Of a stretch of 64,000 bases of DNA, positions 51,340-63,945 are shown one piece after another. Made by a program: the position numbers and the translations under genes. The stretch lies in NCBI RefSeq assembly GCF_000524195.1, contig NW_020170385.1:1615340-1679339 (forward strand), written 5' to 3'. The notes beneath the pieces are model-generated. The model was not told where the DNA came from. It was given only the letters and a program-made list of their open reading frames with translations, and did not search any database. Origin of the DNA: Echinococcus granulosus (taxonomy: Eukaryota > Platyhelminthes > Cestoda > Cyclophyllidea > Taeniidae). Position 1 is the first letter of the stretch, and the number at the start of each line of letters is the position of its first letter.

Positions 51340-54300
51340 TCATCTCTTCCTCCCAATGCTGGTTGGTCTTTCTTTGGTTTCATTTTATCTATTATATCCT
51401 ATTCTTTTTTGCGTTGATATGCGATGCCCCGTTTAGTTTTGTCCACTTTATGCTAATGTTCCCAAAGAGAAAAGATCAAACATTTCACAACTGGCCATGA
51501 TTATAAAATTACTCAAATTACTCATCGGACGATATTTTAGTTGAATAATCTTAACAAATTGTCACTGTTGAATGTTTAGCGCCCTGACATCATAGCACAT
51601 AATTGTGCTAGAAGCTATGCTGCTAAATATCAAGGTTTTAGGAGTTATACAACTGGGCTTGGATGTAGCCAGTGTGTGGCAAGACATGGGTATACCACTC
51701 AAGCGTAAAGTGATGAGTAAAAAATTGTAGTAACCCTGGACCTTGTAATGCTTACAGCATCGATCCCTTGGGGATGTTGACTGGTTGAGCTGAGTGAACA
51801 AATACGGATAAGAACTATTTGGCTTTCAAAGGTTACTGCCCCTTCCCTGGTTCCTGTCTGTGCTGAATGCTTGATTTCGTTTTATACACCATGCCAAAGA
51901 GAGGAATATTACAGTCACAAGGCAGAATATCGGATGCCATCAGTGCGCGCATTTGGCGTCTAAAATATTTTCAGGAATTCCATTTCATTAAATGCACGGT
52001 GAAGGTTAAACCATATTTGCTGTGGAGCAGGATCAAAGCTGGAATAAGGAATTTTATGAAAGGAAGGTAAGTATACGTAAAGAAGCCTCAATATAGTGCG
52101 CACCTCAGGAAAAGGAAATTAAGAAGAGCGCAAATGCGCGCATCGCGGGCCAAATTTGTTGATGGAAAGGCAGGATTGAAAGTACTTATTTGGAAACCGT
52201 CTTCCCTTCAAGGGGCAAATCTACCTTCCAAAGGGTTTTACCAACAAAGTGGATTTGTTATTTTGAAGTGTTTTCGCAGCTTTAAATGCTCAACCAGTCC
52301 TGTCGATGGGGCATTCGGCCAGTATGACTACGGAAATAAAAAAGCATAACAGAGCCGAATAGGTGTTCTTTTTTTTCAAAAGCGTGGTTCCGATAAGGCA
52401 AGTAAAAGCTTCATTAAACAAGTTATTATATGCCAGTTTAATAACTTCGCTGTGATTATGTTTAGTATGGAGTTGTAGTAGGGCTCTTTGTATTGAGAAA
52501 ATCAAGGGGCAACATCACTAATTGCATTCCTCGGGGAAATTACCAACCCTATAATGGTTTTGAAATGAAAAATAGGGCAGTGTTTCTCCGACACTCTTGT
52601 TCCTATGCTGGCTAAGTCACAACGATCCGTTAGAGTCAAAAACGTTCCACCTGGTCTGGGAAATTTATTATACCTCCGGACGGCAGGAAACATGCGGTCG
52701 CAAAGAGGAGACGCTGCGTGCGTAGGATGTAATCTGTCCTGCTCTGCCAACAGTCCTCCTCTGCCTCTTGCACACTCCTGCCACCACCCAATCCCCTCCC
52801 ATTTTCCCGATCCTCGGCGTGGTACCAGCGCCGAAATGCACGCTTTGATATGCCGCGGCACAAATGGGCGGAAATCGTGGAAAAATGGGCTCTCCACATA
52901 TGCGTACATGTACGTATGATTAAAAAGCCGAGGTCTGTGCTGTTAATCGATGTGCATGTACGATTCCTTTGTGTTGCCTTTAACAATTGTCCCAGCCAGT
53001 TGAATGGTTCAATTTCCAGCGCATTAATGCATGGTAAAATCCGCACGCAAATAGCACCAACTGAAGTGTGTTTCACATTGGCTTATTCAGTAATACATCC
53101 TCCTTGGTTTTGTACTTTACTTCAAGACCAACTGAACCGAATTTTAAACAATGATTTCTCCCTGGGTATCACTGATGCATTAGGTTTGAAAGCTCAAAAT
53201 GAAGTTTTTTTTTGGGTCTGAATTAAGTGCAATTCAGTATTAAGGCACCTTATGTATCATTTAACTGCCGTGTCTTGATCATTCGGAAATTCATTTGCAT
53301 CCAACCCTGAACAACCAAAGTTACTGAAGCAACAAACTTGACTGCTTAAATTTCCGCCTCGTTTTTAATTACGTAATTTGTTAGTTCTTTTATTGTGACG
53401 TTTCTTCCGTGAGAATTTGATGAGTTTGAATGAAAATTTAGGACGATTTCGCGTGGGGTTGTAGGGAGAACATAGCTAGCACGAGGAAGAGAGGAGAGTT
53501 CGTGTCTGTCCACCATCCGTTGCTTCCGGGTCATTTAATTGACGTGTGGACACGCGCATGCGCATGCCGGGGTCAGACAAATCCCTCAGCCAGGCGTTCC
53601 TCCTGCCCTTCGCCCCAATCTCCCAAACTTATTACATGTCCAGGCTGCAGTGGATGAAAATCCAGGTCGCCTGCCTCTATTTTAACGTTTTCTCTAACAT
53701 GTAAATGTATATTTACGAAACTATTATTTTGTGAGGCTGTATGATGTTAGGTTTCTGTACTCAATTAGCCGAGGCATTTCTTTGTCCGAACACGTGATTA
53801 GGTAGTGGTTGAGACCTAACATTCCTGGAAAAATTAGTGCCAAAATATTACATGATTGCTCAGTAAATCAAATTTCCCAGTTCAAATGATGAATATACTG
53901 GATAAACTAGTCGTAACAAATGGCAAGTGTAATGGCATCTTATATTTTAGCATTTATATAATCGGGAACGTGATGGACATTAAATAGCACCCATTAATAA
54001 GCTGTTTACCTACAGCATGTGAAAGTTACTTTCGTGGATAGTAACTCATATACCATAGGCATATGCACCTGCTTCCAAGTGTTAGGGCCTCTTTTTACAG
54101 ATATCTGAATAGCATCCAATGCAAACTCCATTTTGTAATAAAGATCAAATACCTATGTATATGCAAACAATGGCTGTCAGATCATGAATGTTGACACTAA
54201 GGTCCAACTGTGCTAACCATATCAGTTAAACTGATGCAGTCAGGGAAATGTTTAGGTCGTTGGTTTCAATCTCATTGATTGAGTGATTTTCTCATTGCCC

Positions 54301-57300
54301 CTGTTGTTGAAAATTCTCACCATGTTGGGGAATTGGCCATCAGCACCATATACTAACAAGTCAGCCGATAGCTTACTTACCTCACAACCATGAAATCCTG
54401 TTTCAACATACTCTCGCTTTCTAGTCTTATTTACTAGCCATTCTCTGCATTTACATACTGGTCTTTTGTTATTTTTGCCTTTTCCAGTTTATTTTAACAA
54501 TGCTTTTAAGTGAAATTTAACCCGCCACTTTCATAACGTAAACTTTAGTTCGGACATCGCATCAGTTAGCTGGAGCGCAGAAGGCAATGTTTGCTCTTTT
54601 GCAATATTTGCTCTTTTTTCCATTATCACTGGTCCTCTAGAGTGACCGAAAGTCTTATCAATCCCCTAAGTACGTCTTTGAAAGCGAGGATACATTTTCG
54701 CGTAGACAAACAAACCTCAACCCCAAATTGGAATTCATCCTCGAATTTCAAAGGTTCATAAAAGTTGAAGTTTAGTTGTTTAAAATAGTAACAAAAATAA
54801 CTTAAATCTACAATACCTTTTCTTAGTGTGATGTTATAAATGATCACGGGAAAGTACGCGAACTGGTGATTTTATAATAACATGGTATACTAAAGGACTT
54901 ACGAAGATTGCGGCAGCATAGTCGAGGCTTCCTTGGGCGGATGCTTAGTCGCCGAAATAAATTCCAGAATTTAACGAGTTAATGCTATCTAGAGGAGCTG
55001 ATTTTCGGAAAACCGGTGCTGACGAGCTAAGCAGCATGTCTACAATCTTATCAGGATGATTAGACCATGCTGACAGAAGTAAGGAGGTGTTTGAAGTCAG
55101 ACACTCAGAGGGTAAATTCACATTTATTAATCCATTGCTTTGCTTGGCTATATCTGTACGCAATGAGATAACCGATTTGCACGATGGATGCAGTAACATA
55201 TTTCGGTCTGATCAAAGAAACACCCAAGTTGTGCTCGCCTCTAAACCGCGAACTCTGCTTGTAACGGTAGAACTGAACCAGATTTGGATACAGCACCATT
55301 GTGTGATAGGGACTTTCTCATGGTTCGAAATGGTTCCACTTTCAAGGATAGGTATATACTCATGTTAAAATTTATTCCGAGAATGTGTCATACTATTTTA
55401 GCAATACACTTCCAGGGTGTTTATTTCTCGGAGCTTCGACCACAACTTAGAGTACATGCTACGTAACTTTTCAAGTTAAGTTTATGGCGCTCAACAATTG
55501 TACAAGTCGATGTTGCAAGCAAAAAGTGGTTTAACAATCTGTGATAATCCCTCAAGTATTTCTCTGACAATGTCTCTTTCAAAACACGCAACAACCCTAT
55601 AAAAGCATGCTTTCCAAAGAGAGGTGCCTTGAACAACAAAAACGGCGTAGTGTTAAAGGGAGGTACTGATTCAGTATTTTCGATGTACTGGAACGCTTTA
55701 GCTTTGTAAATTAGATATCTAAAGCAGAGGAACGCGAGATTTTGCTAATTTTTGTACATCCAGTTAACATCCATCAGAGCTCGTCAATGTAATGTGTTGT
55801 GTTGTATGCACGTGTGCGCGGATTGAAAAGAAGTGGCCCAGTTTGGCAAACGCAATGTATTATGCGTTGCTGTTATTTGGAGTAGCTCGAGAAAGAAGCC
55901 ATGTCCGAAACACTTTATCCCACTCCTTCCTGCTTGTTCCTGGCCTGCTTCCTTCCTGCTAAAGGGTCGCGGAGTCTTGACAGGAGGAATTGCAGTGTTT
56001 GCGTGCGTTGGCTTGTGACCGTTTTTCTCCCACGACTACGTTTTTTTTTTGGGAATTTTTCTTGCAGGAGTTTGGCAATGGATCAGGGCCATTCCCTTCC
56101 GTCTTTCTGCCGTCCCCACCTCCTCCCCTGCCTCACCGCTCCCTCCTACCCATCTGATTGCCTGGCGTTGGAGAAAGCCTAGAAAGGCTGACCGCCCGGA
56201 TTCCTCAGCAAAAGCACACCTTCCCAACGTCTCTGACGGTTAAACCTTCTCAAAAAGTTACGCATGCATACAGTATAACGCAATGAATCCTAGATGATAT
56301 AGCAATGGTTAACATATTCTCCTGCTGACGAAAAGTGCTAGAGAGCGAGTCTATACCTACCCTGTGCTTTCTGATAGGACTAAGAAAACCCCCTTGAAGC
56401 ACAAGATTGCACCGATAATAGATGTTGGAGATAAATTAGTCCATAGAAATGACTCGTCCCCCCTAAACAGTTGGTAACCTGCACACTTCCATCAATGACC
56501 CATAGAGAATCATACTGTTTGTGAATTTAAGTAAACCAGATACGTACAACTGTCTTGGTGTAAATAATCCCGCATTTATGAATCGCTATCATTTGTCATG
56601 CTGACTAATTCCTCCTTGTCTGATCGAAGCCAATTAATCAGGAATAGGGAAATGAGCGAAAAATTCCATATTAAAGAAATCAGATTTGCGGACTTCAGGA
56701 ATTCAGAAACCTACCATGTCCTTCAGTGTTGAAACACAAAACACTAGTAATGACGCAAATTATTAGAGCGCGTGACCAACCTAACTAAAACCTAGCAAGT
56801 CATTCGACTGAAATGGACTTTCATATTAGACCACTTCCTCTGACCGCGCAGCTGCAATTCCCCATCACTGCAATTCTCGACTTACCGAGGATAATGGTGG
56901 TTCTAGAATTCCAAATTAGTAAATTTGGCAAGCTCAAGAACATAGATGCGTATGCGATTCGGTACGAGCATTTCACTAATCGTAGACAACTCGAAAAGGC
57001 CAGAGATCTAATGGGAATGAACACAGAGCCTTACTCACAGATAGAAAAACCCAACACCGGAAACCAAAGTGCGAATTCCCCTTTCTGTTCCACAAGCAGG
57101 CGAATTCCACCCGAGTGAAAATAAACTTTTCTTCCAGGAGCTTGAAACACACGAATTCAAAACTAGTTAGTAGCCGAAAGCAAATTCACAATCGCAAATG
57201 ATCAGCTTGGGGGCCAAATTCAATTTTGGATCAACTGCTCTACCCACTCAATTGAGTAGAAACAATGAGTATCTGCAATGATGCATAAACCTGTGACAAG

Positions 57301-57661
57301 AACTTCAAAGTGGGAAGGCTGGAATACGATAAACTGACATTCCTAAAAGACTTGAGAAGGGGACGAACGGCCACAATGAACATATCAGATGGAGGCTAAA
57401 ACTAAGCGTTGGGTAAGCACAGAGAGCTCGGAAACGGGTTACTGTTAGTTGGATAAACATGGAAAGTCAGCAAATGTAAGGTGAAAAGATGCAGATGTAG
57501 CAGTCAAATGTTACCCCAAAATTATGTATTTTAGTGATAGGATGGACAGGAGTGGGGAAAAACTTCTAGATTCATCGTTAAAACCACACGACACATGGAA
57601 TATAACTAAGTCAGAGACTGTACAGCGAGCATGCCGAAAAAGTAGGGATACGTCGCAAACA
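51340..57661. other. Intergenic region between sFRP and TIM17
   Basis: No recognisable gene in 6.3 kb. Two GC-richer patches stand out: 52580-52900, with overlapping ORFs on both strands that look compositional, and 53470-53640, with an NRF1-like palindrome. A pyrimidine-rich patch lies at 55900-56230. A minus-strand open frame at 54945-55199 ends in a stop shortly before a GTAAGT donor-like site and is discussed as a finding. Confidence 0.5.
53553..53564. promoter_or_regulatory. NRF1-type palindrome in a CpG patch
   Basis: CGCGCATGCGCA matches the NRF1 consensus (YGCGCAYGCGCR) exactly, with a CRE-like TGACGTGT at 53540-53547 beside it. A 62-codon minus-strand frame starts at 53534, with CCGGAAG just inside it. 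Whether this is a promoter is unknown. Confidence 0.3.
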
Positions 57662-58975
57662 CTACTGGAACATGAACCGCCCGCTAGTTGAAGGTTGACT
57701 GGCCGGCGACGAGCCAGGAACTGTAGGCTGATTGATGCCCAGCTCGGAGGCGTCAGTGCCGCCAGAGAAGAGGTCGCTCAGAAAACCTCTACCCCTGCCT
57801 CCTTCAGAGAGTGGGGATTGTTCCTCCGGCATGTCTGGTTGTTCTTAAATTCGGAAGGAAAATGTGCCTATTAATAAACTGTAAGTAGGACGTAAAACTG
57901 CAAAATAACGAGGCGAAATAAACACGTCAGCAAGTGTCTGTTCGCGATAACGACTATCAAAACTAGAAATTGTCACTGAATCCACTGATAGCATATTCGA
58001 GGCATACTTATACGTGATAAAATGGGCCTACTTTTGAAGGGCAGATCACCCAAAGTAAAGTTTAACCACACAATAAGCCAATTTGATCAGAAAAGACAAA
58101 GCTCAAAGAGGTGACCTTGGGTCAGCAAAGAATTAGAGAAATAATAAGAACGATTGAGACAGTAATACACGAATGTGGAATGAGCATTGCAGTATACAAA
58201 CTTAACCTTTAAGTATGGAATGAAAGAACTTCTGTAAAACATGCAACACTGGGCAGAATTTGTAAACAAGCAAAACATACGCATAAGCATGGGAGCGAAA
58301 CGGCTCATCATGATTCCAAGTCCTTCAATGATAGCGAGAATTATCCCACCAATGACAGCCTGTCCAGCCATTGCGGCGGGCCCATGACGAACAGCGAGGA
58401 CAGCGCCCGTGATGGCCCCGCTGGTGATTGAATTCCAAGGATCCTCCTTCTTGCGCACGAATACTAGAGTGCAATCTACGGCAGTGAACATACCACCCCA
58501 TACGGCAAAAGCGCCGCCCAGAAGAGGCGCTTTTATGCGACTCTGAGCAAGCGCAGAAGAGAGCTTGCGAAATCTCCCCGTTGGAGCGTTCCGATAGCCC
58601 TTGTAGGCGTGAATAAGGCCACCACCTATGGTCCCCATCGCAAAAGCTGCACCGCAATCGCTGATTATTCGGAAAGGACTATTGGAAACAATGGACGAAC
58701 AATATTTAGGATACAGACAAACAGCCCTTTCCTGATGGCAAAAAAAGACGTAAAAGAGGGGCACTGTGTACTCCAGCAATTAAAATTATGAATGGAACCG
58801 ACATACTGCCCTCTTCTTGAGCTTAAAAGCACAACGACGCAAGTTAACATTTTCCTAGAAAAAACTATTTGTGACACTCAAAGTGGACTGGTTACAGCAT
58901 CAAGAAGCCTCCAACAGGACAAAAGTATGTACACAAAGATAATGCGCACCAAGGTTCTCTGGCGTACTCCTCCAT
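57662..58975 (-). CDS. timm17: TIM17, mitochondrial inner-membrane import subunit, 3 exons
   Basis: Predicted 201-aa component of the TIM23 presequence translocase in the mitochondrial inner membrane. Exons in transcript order (minus strand): 58975-58950, 58678-58281, 57843-57662, in phase. It opens [18 protein letters not shown], almost as in animal TIM17. Further hallmarks are [34 protein letters not shown] and [19 protein letters not shown], covering the four Gly-rich membrane segments. Cys9 and Cys78 match the conserved disulfide pair of the family. The tail after residue 141 is Gly/Ser/Pro-rich and poorly conserved, as usual. The 26-nt first coding exon is easily missed. An AG lies 4 bases before the ATG after a pyrimidine-rich stretch, a possible trans-splice acceptor. 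Divergent from the RBM gene. Confidence 0.95.
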
Positions 58976-59638
58976 CACGCTAGACGGCGAAAAACGAGCG
59001 CGATGTTGGATAGTCCGCTAGAAGTAAATAAAACAAACAACGGGTATCAAATATCAAACACCATGGAAATATTTACCATTGTTGTTTTAGAGAACCCACG
59101 GCGGCAAAAATAGCAGAGATATGGTAAAGTACAAAAAACTGCCAGAAAATGGTGGAAAAATCAGGAGAGTTACCAATAGACTGATTCTGAGCAATTAACC
59201 CTTAATAGATACTAGTTACAGAAGCCAAGCCGTGCTAACCCAGCGAATGCCTAACTAAAACTTTAATAGGCATCGGGCAAAATTCCTTTTTTTCCACCTC
59301 ACAACCTCATTTTTATCAAATTGGTAGTATTGTTTAATTCCAACGCCACCTATCCTTTTAAAAAGTCAAAGCAGAACAACTTTTATTTATATAGAATAAT
59401 TGTATCAGGACTTTTAGGCAAGTGTTTAATTGCTCAATCTGTATGGTTGCAAATACAAATAAACTCCCTCAAAGCATTAATATTTCGGTGATTTAGGCTG
59501 TTGTTTGAGGGCGTTGAATATGTGTATACATTTTGGACGAAATATCGAAAAAGGTTACTTGAATACAAATGTGATGCTCCTCACGGGCGAAAGTGATTGT
59601 TTTAATGGGCCCCACTCTCATTTGTGGATTTTTGGACG
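58976..59638. promoter_or_regulatory. Shared divergent intergenic region TIM17 / RBM5-10
   Basis: 663 bp separate the two start codons, which point away from each other, so both promoters must lie here or overlap the leaders. Mostly AT-rich. The TIM17 side ends in a CTAG acceptor-like site 4 bases upstream of its ATG (AG at 58980-58981 on the minus strand). No TATA box is obvious on either side. Confidence 0.5.
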
Positions 59639-62600
59639 ATGGGGGACTACGAGGATTTCCGGGCCAGGAAGACATTTGTTGGTGCCTACCGTGACTCCTT
59701 TGAGTACAAGTAGTTGGCTTTATGTTTGATTTTATCCTTAGTCAAGTGAACACTGATTCCTGTGAGAGTTCTTCAGTCTCTACGCTTTTATTTAATGATA
59801 TGCCGGCCTCCGTATCGGAGCGCGATGTAAGTCATTTAATGCTTTATACCGTAGTTGAGGTATGCGCTCGAGGATGAAAAAGTCAGGTTTATTGACTTAC
59901 GTTTCATGAGGGACAAGTCAAGGTGTTTTGCTTTTGTTGACTTTGCTTCGGATGAAGCTGACAACTTAATTCGCAGCTGCCGGGTTCGCGTCCTCAAGTT
60001 TCTGATTTTTTCCTTAGAATGAGATAAAAGTTCGCGGCTTCAAAGTGCTTTTTGATTATGCTGATCCCAAGGACGAGGCTTTGAGATTCGAACGTGGCCA
60101 CGTTAGTGATTCCCGTTTTTCGGGAAACGTTGAAGAGCCAACTTCCAACATTATGGTTCGTGGAATACCATCGGATATCGACGAACGCGATGTAAGGATG
60201 CTTGAACCTTGTTGGATAGGAATAAAACTGTAGATAATTGAGGAACTCAATCGGAACAATATCCGCTACGCCGATGTCCGTGTTATTCGCGATAGATTAA
60301 CAGGTTGGTTGCCGGCAAATTTGTTAAAGCCCTCCGGTTTGCCAACTTGTCGCTGGTATTTGTCCTGCTGTGGTCGATGAGTGATTTGCATCTAGTTTGG
60401 TCAATGGATTGCGAATATTGAGGGAACTAATCTCTGGAGTCGATGTTTGAAATGGCTTTTGTTCTCTATCATGTCTGTCCTTTCCGGGAACTTTGTTGCC
60501 TCTGAGGGCTATCGGTGATAATGCTGTCAGGTCTTCTTTTCAATAGGTGTGTCGAGAGGCTTCGGCTTTATCGAATTCGCTTCCACGCAGGAAGCCATTC
60601 ATTGGATGGATGCGCAAAAAGTGAATCTCTTTCAATGTGCCGAAGTCGACTTCGTATCAATGAGTCCATTTGTTATATTTTTCACATTTCGTAGTACTCT
60701 TTCAAGGTCCTCAGATAGCGACTCAGTAAAAAATGCTACATTTGCTCCTTTTTTCTTGTATTTTAGGGACTCCTGCATGTACACCGGCATACCATGCGTC
60801 TCAATTTCAGCTCCCCGCGAAATCAGCCTGATTCCAATAGAAATGAGACTAATCATCGCGAATCCCGTTTTGGCAACAGTCACAATTTCACTCCCGAGTC
60901 GCTTGCTTCGGGCGATTGGAAGTGCTTCAGGGTGGGTGTCAACTTCTGCCTTCATATTCTGGTCCATTTATCGATGCACTGAGACTGCCGGCGTTGTCCT
61001 GTTCTCAATACCCTTGTGTATACGCTTTTCCGTGACTTCTTTCGACAAACATTCCTAGAGCATTGCACTAACGGAATCGCCCATTGGTGTTGGTTAATAC
61101 TGCTTTAGTGCTCGAGTCACAACTTCAAGCGCCGCGAAATCTGTTTTCGCTGTCAACATCCGCGTTCGCAAGCTCAGCCAGACGCAAGCGCCTACACTTC
61201 AGATGGATCTGATCTCGTTGGAACAACTCCGTGCAATAGTAAGTCAGAAACTTCTGATAGGTTGCAACTGTGTTCATTTGTGCGTGTCATATTTCACCTC
61301 AATTATAAGCTTAGGTTGGGTTATTGTAATTTTTTAGGCAATTCTGCCAGAGTAAGTCTCAAATCTTCGTTTTAGCTTTGATTTTGCGTTGTTTGGATGC
61401 ATTTACTGCGGAATCGAGCATCCAGGCTGCTTTCATCGATCAACACAATGTCCAGATTAAAAGGTGCTATGTCTTGCGTGATAGGAACACCAATACTTCA
61501 CGTTGCTTTGCTGTTGCGGAGTTACCAACCGTTGCCGATGCTTACAAGGTAGTAGATACAATCATGAAGGAACATAAAATTTTTGAAATAGAAGGCAAAG
61601 CCATCGCCATCAATTATGCCAAGAATAACTTCAAGTGAGTTCTTTCCAGGCATCGCAGGTTGGAGATGCTTGGGTTGGGTTCTACTCGAGGACTAGATGA
61701 GTTTTTTGGTGGTTTCATCTTTGTAGATTTTCTCAGGTTAATTTATTTTTCCCAGTTTAATTTATGCTCGAATCTAGTCACTTTTCTCAGCACAATCATG
61801 GCTACACTGAAAACGGAAGGTTCCTTGAGTGAGCATGTACTCGCAAGTCATTCTCAACCGAGTTCATCGTTGCCTAACGTTATTGGGTACACTACGTATG
61901 CGGCGGGACAGATCTCAGTGGCACCACCGCCTTTGTCCACCTCTGGCGTTGCAGTCGCACAAGCGGCCATACAGATGAAACAGACGGAAGCCCGTCTTGC
62001 CTCGATTGTTGCCCAGTCGGTGCACCACCCTCAAGGTCTTCTGGGTTATCCCCCTCAACAGGGCGGCTCTACTGTTCGTCCGCAGACTTACTCCAGTACT
62101 TTGGCTGGTTTTCCGGCTCCGACGACGCCGTTTAACGCCCTTACAGCTGCTAACACAGAATATCGTAAATATGTCTGTCTAAACATTCAATCCTTTGTAT
62201 TGAAATGGTCACCTTCAGACACTTTTTTGTGCTTTGCACACCTGCTTGATGCCTCTTCCTCGAATTGCTTAGCTTAATTCAATCATTTTTTGTACTTAAC
62301 CCATAATTTCACTTGCAGCGTTTCCTGATACTACAAAGTTTCTTTACGACGAAACAATCCGCTACTACTATGACCCACTAACTGGTTTACTATATGAACC
62401 CAACACTCGCTATTTCTTCGATCGTGCTACTCAGCAGTATTACCACTACGATGCCTCACGAAGTCTTTACGTTCCTGCTTCACAAGTCGTCAATCAGCAA
62501 AATCAAAGTGAAGGTACCAAGAGCATCGAGGAACCTATCAAGAAAAAGGAAAAGAAGGATAAGGAGAAAACTGCTCAAAAGATTGCTAAAGAGATGGAAA

Positions 62601-63945
62601 AGTGGGCTAGGCGCATGAATTCGCAAAAAGAGGCTCCTGTCGCGGTCCCTAGAGTTGAACAAGCCACTGTGAGCGCTAATTGTCTTCCACCGGATTCTGC
62701 TTTGTATTTGTGCCAATTTTAGCTTTTGCGTTTGACAGTTTATTGCTTTCAACACACACTTATGCATCGGACATCTATTTTTTTCTGTTTTGAGCAGTCT
62801 GAAGATTGCAAGACGGCGGACATGGGTTATGCTATACTTCAAGCGGCATCCAACGCAACCATTTCAAGCGGTTCACCGACAACCACAGGTTTAGTAGCCC
62901 AATATGGCGGCGAAGACAGCGAGGAAGATGATGTCACTCAGTCGGATGAAAAGGAAGTAGAAGCTCAAGTTACTGCAGAAGAGTCGAAGTAAGCATTAAT
63001 CCTACCTTAACTAATAACCTTGGTTTTTTATTAGCATGACTAATTGTTCAGTCCATAAACCACAGGAACTTAGTCGTTAGCGTGCGCTGCTAACACTTGG
63101 GAACGGTTGAGAGTTCATGTTCAACTTAACTGGTTGTGCTTCAGACTCATGGATTGGACAAAATTGGCTTGTCTTTTGTGTTCTCGTGGATTCAAAGATG
63201 TGGAGACAATGCAGAAGCATCGCGTTTTCTCTAACCTTCATCTCCAAAACCTAAACAGGCTTCGTTCCAAATTTGGTCTCAGAGAGTTATCTGCACTGCC
63301 CGCACAGCAACAGCAGCAATCGCAGAAGCTTGAGACGCAGACCCATGCTGATGCAATTGAATCGTTAATGCAGTTAGGTGCTGCCGCCGCTAGTAGTCAC
63401 GCAAGGGATGTGGCAGCTAGTAGACATCAACCTAACTCTCTTGGTGCGGACCCATCCCTACCTTATGGTTCTGCCTCTGGCGGGCGCTACCGAGACAGGG
63501 CAAAGGAGAGGCGGGAGAAATTTGGCACCGCGCCACCGTCAAGACTCGATCACCAAGATGTTTCGATAAAGATCCCTTCTCCTCGCCTTGCTGTGGATGC
63601 ACCGTCTGTGCTCACCTCTGCATCGCCCACAGCTAGTAATGGTAGGGTACGAAATCTACCATTCATTCTCTGCTTTAAAGTCTGTCTGATTGCACTCGAA
63701 AACACTTTAAATTTTTAGGTACTGTTGGTGGTAACGTAGGCAGTCGTCTAATGGAGAAAATGGGCTGGCAAGCGGGACAGGGTCTGGGAAAGTCAAATCA
63801 AGGTCGAACGCAGCTGGTTGAGCCAGAATTCCGCGAAGTTGGCGTTGGCCTGGGCGTCAAGGTCTCTAAGCGTCTCCCTCCTGCGGATAACTATAAGGAT
63901 AACGTGAAGCGTGCCATGTATGCTCGTTACCACGAACTTGGGTGA
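59639..63945 (+). CDS. RBM5/RBM10-type splicing factor with three RRMs, 14 exons
   Basis: Predicted 931-aa nuclear RNA-binding protein of the RBM5/6/10 family, which acts in splice-site pairing and alternative splicing. Exons: 59639-59709, 59742-59826, 59855-59983, 60018-60191, 60234-60303, 60547-60620, 60767-60931, 61109-61238, 61376-61634, 61791-62164, 62319-62668, 62798-62988, 63145-63641, 63719-63945; all phases agree. Domains in order: extra RRM (about 39-112; TLLFNDMP, RCFAFVDF); RRM (138-217; NIMVRGIP, RGFGFIEF); RanBP2 zinc finger (252-271; DWKCFRC, EICFRC); RRM (300-385; TLILRCL, RCFAVAEL); OCRE (about 512-570; TKFLYDETIRYYYDP, repeated YY/Tyr motifs); C2H2 finger (about 699-723; CLLCSRGF); G-patch (about 860-903; MEKMGWQAGQGLGK). 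Vertebrate RBM5 and RBM10 have two RRMs and are 815 and 930 aa. Early introns are 28-42 nt. The 3' UTR runs off the window. Confidence 0.93.
59827..59854 (+). other. 28-nt intron in the RBM gene
   Basis: GTAAGTCATT...TACCGTAG lies between exons 2 and 3, splitting the first RRM in phase 0 right after SERD. Its length is not a multiple of three, so retention would shift the frame. Its neighbours are 32 and 34 nt. Confidence 0.75.

Noticed and set aside
52502..53221. Four overlapping ORFs of 104-146 codons on both strands
   Set aside because: Open frames on both strands in a GC-richer patch are expected by composition. No domain, signal or splice structure supports any of them.
61340..61355. 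Candidate 14-nt mini-exon in the RBM gene before the third RRM
   Set aside because: Including it shifts the frame into a stop; joining 61238 directly to 61376 gives CNTLILRCL, matching the family.
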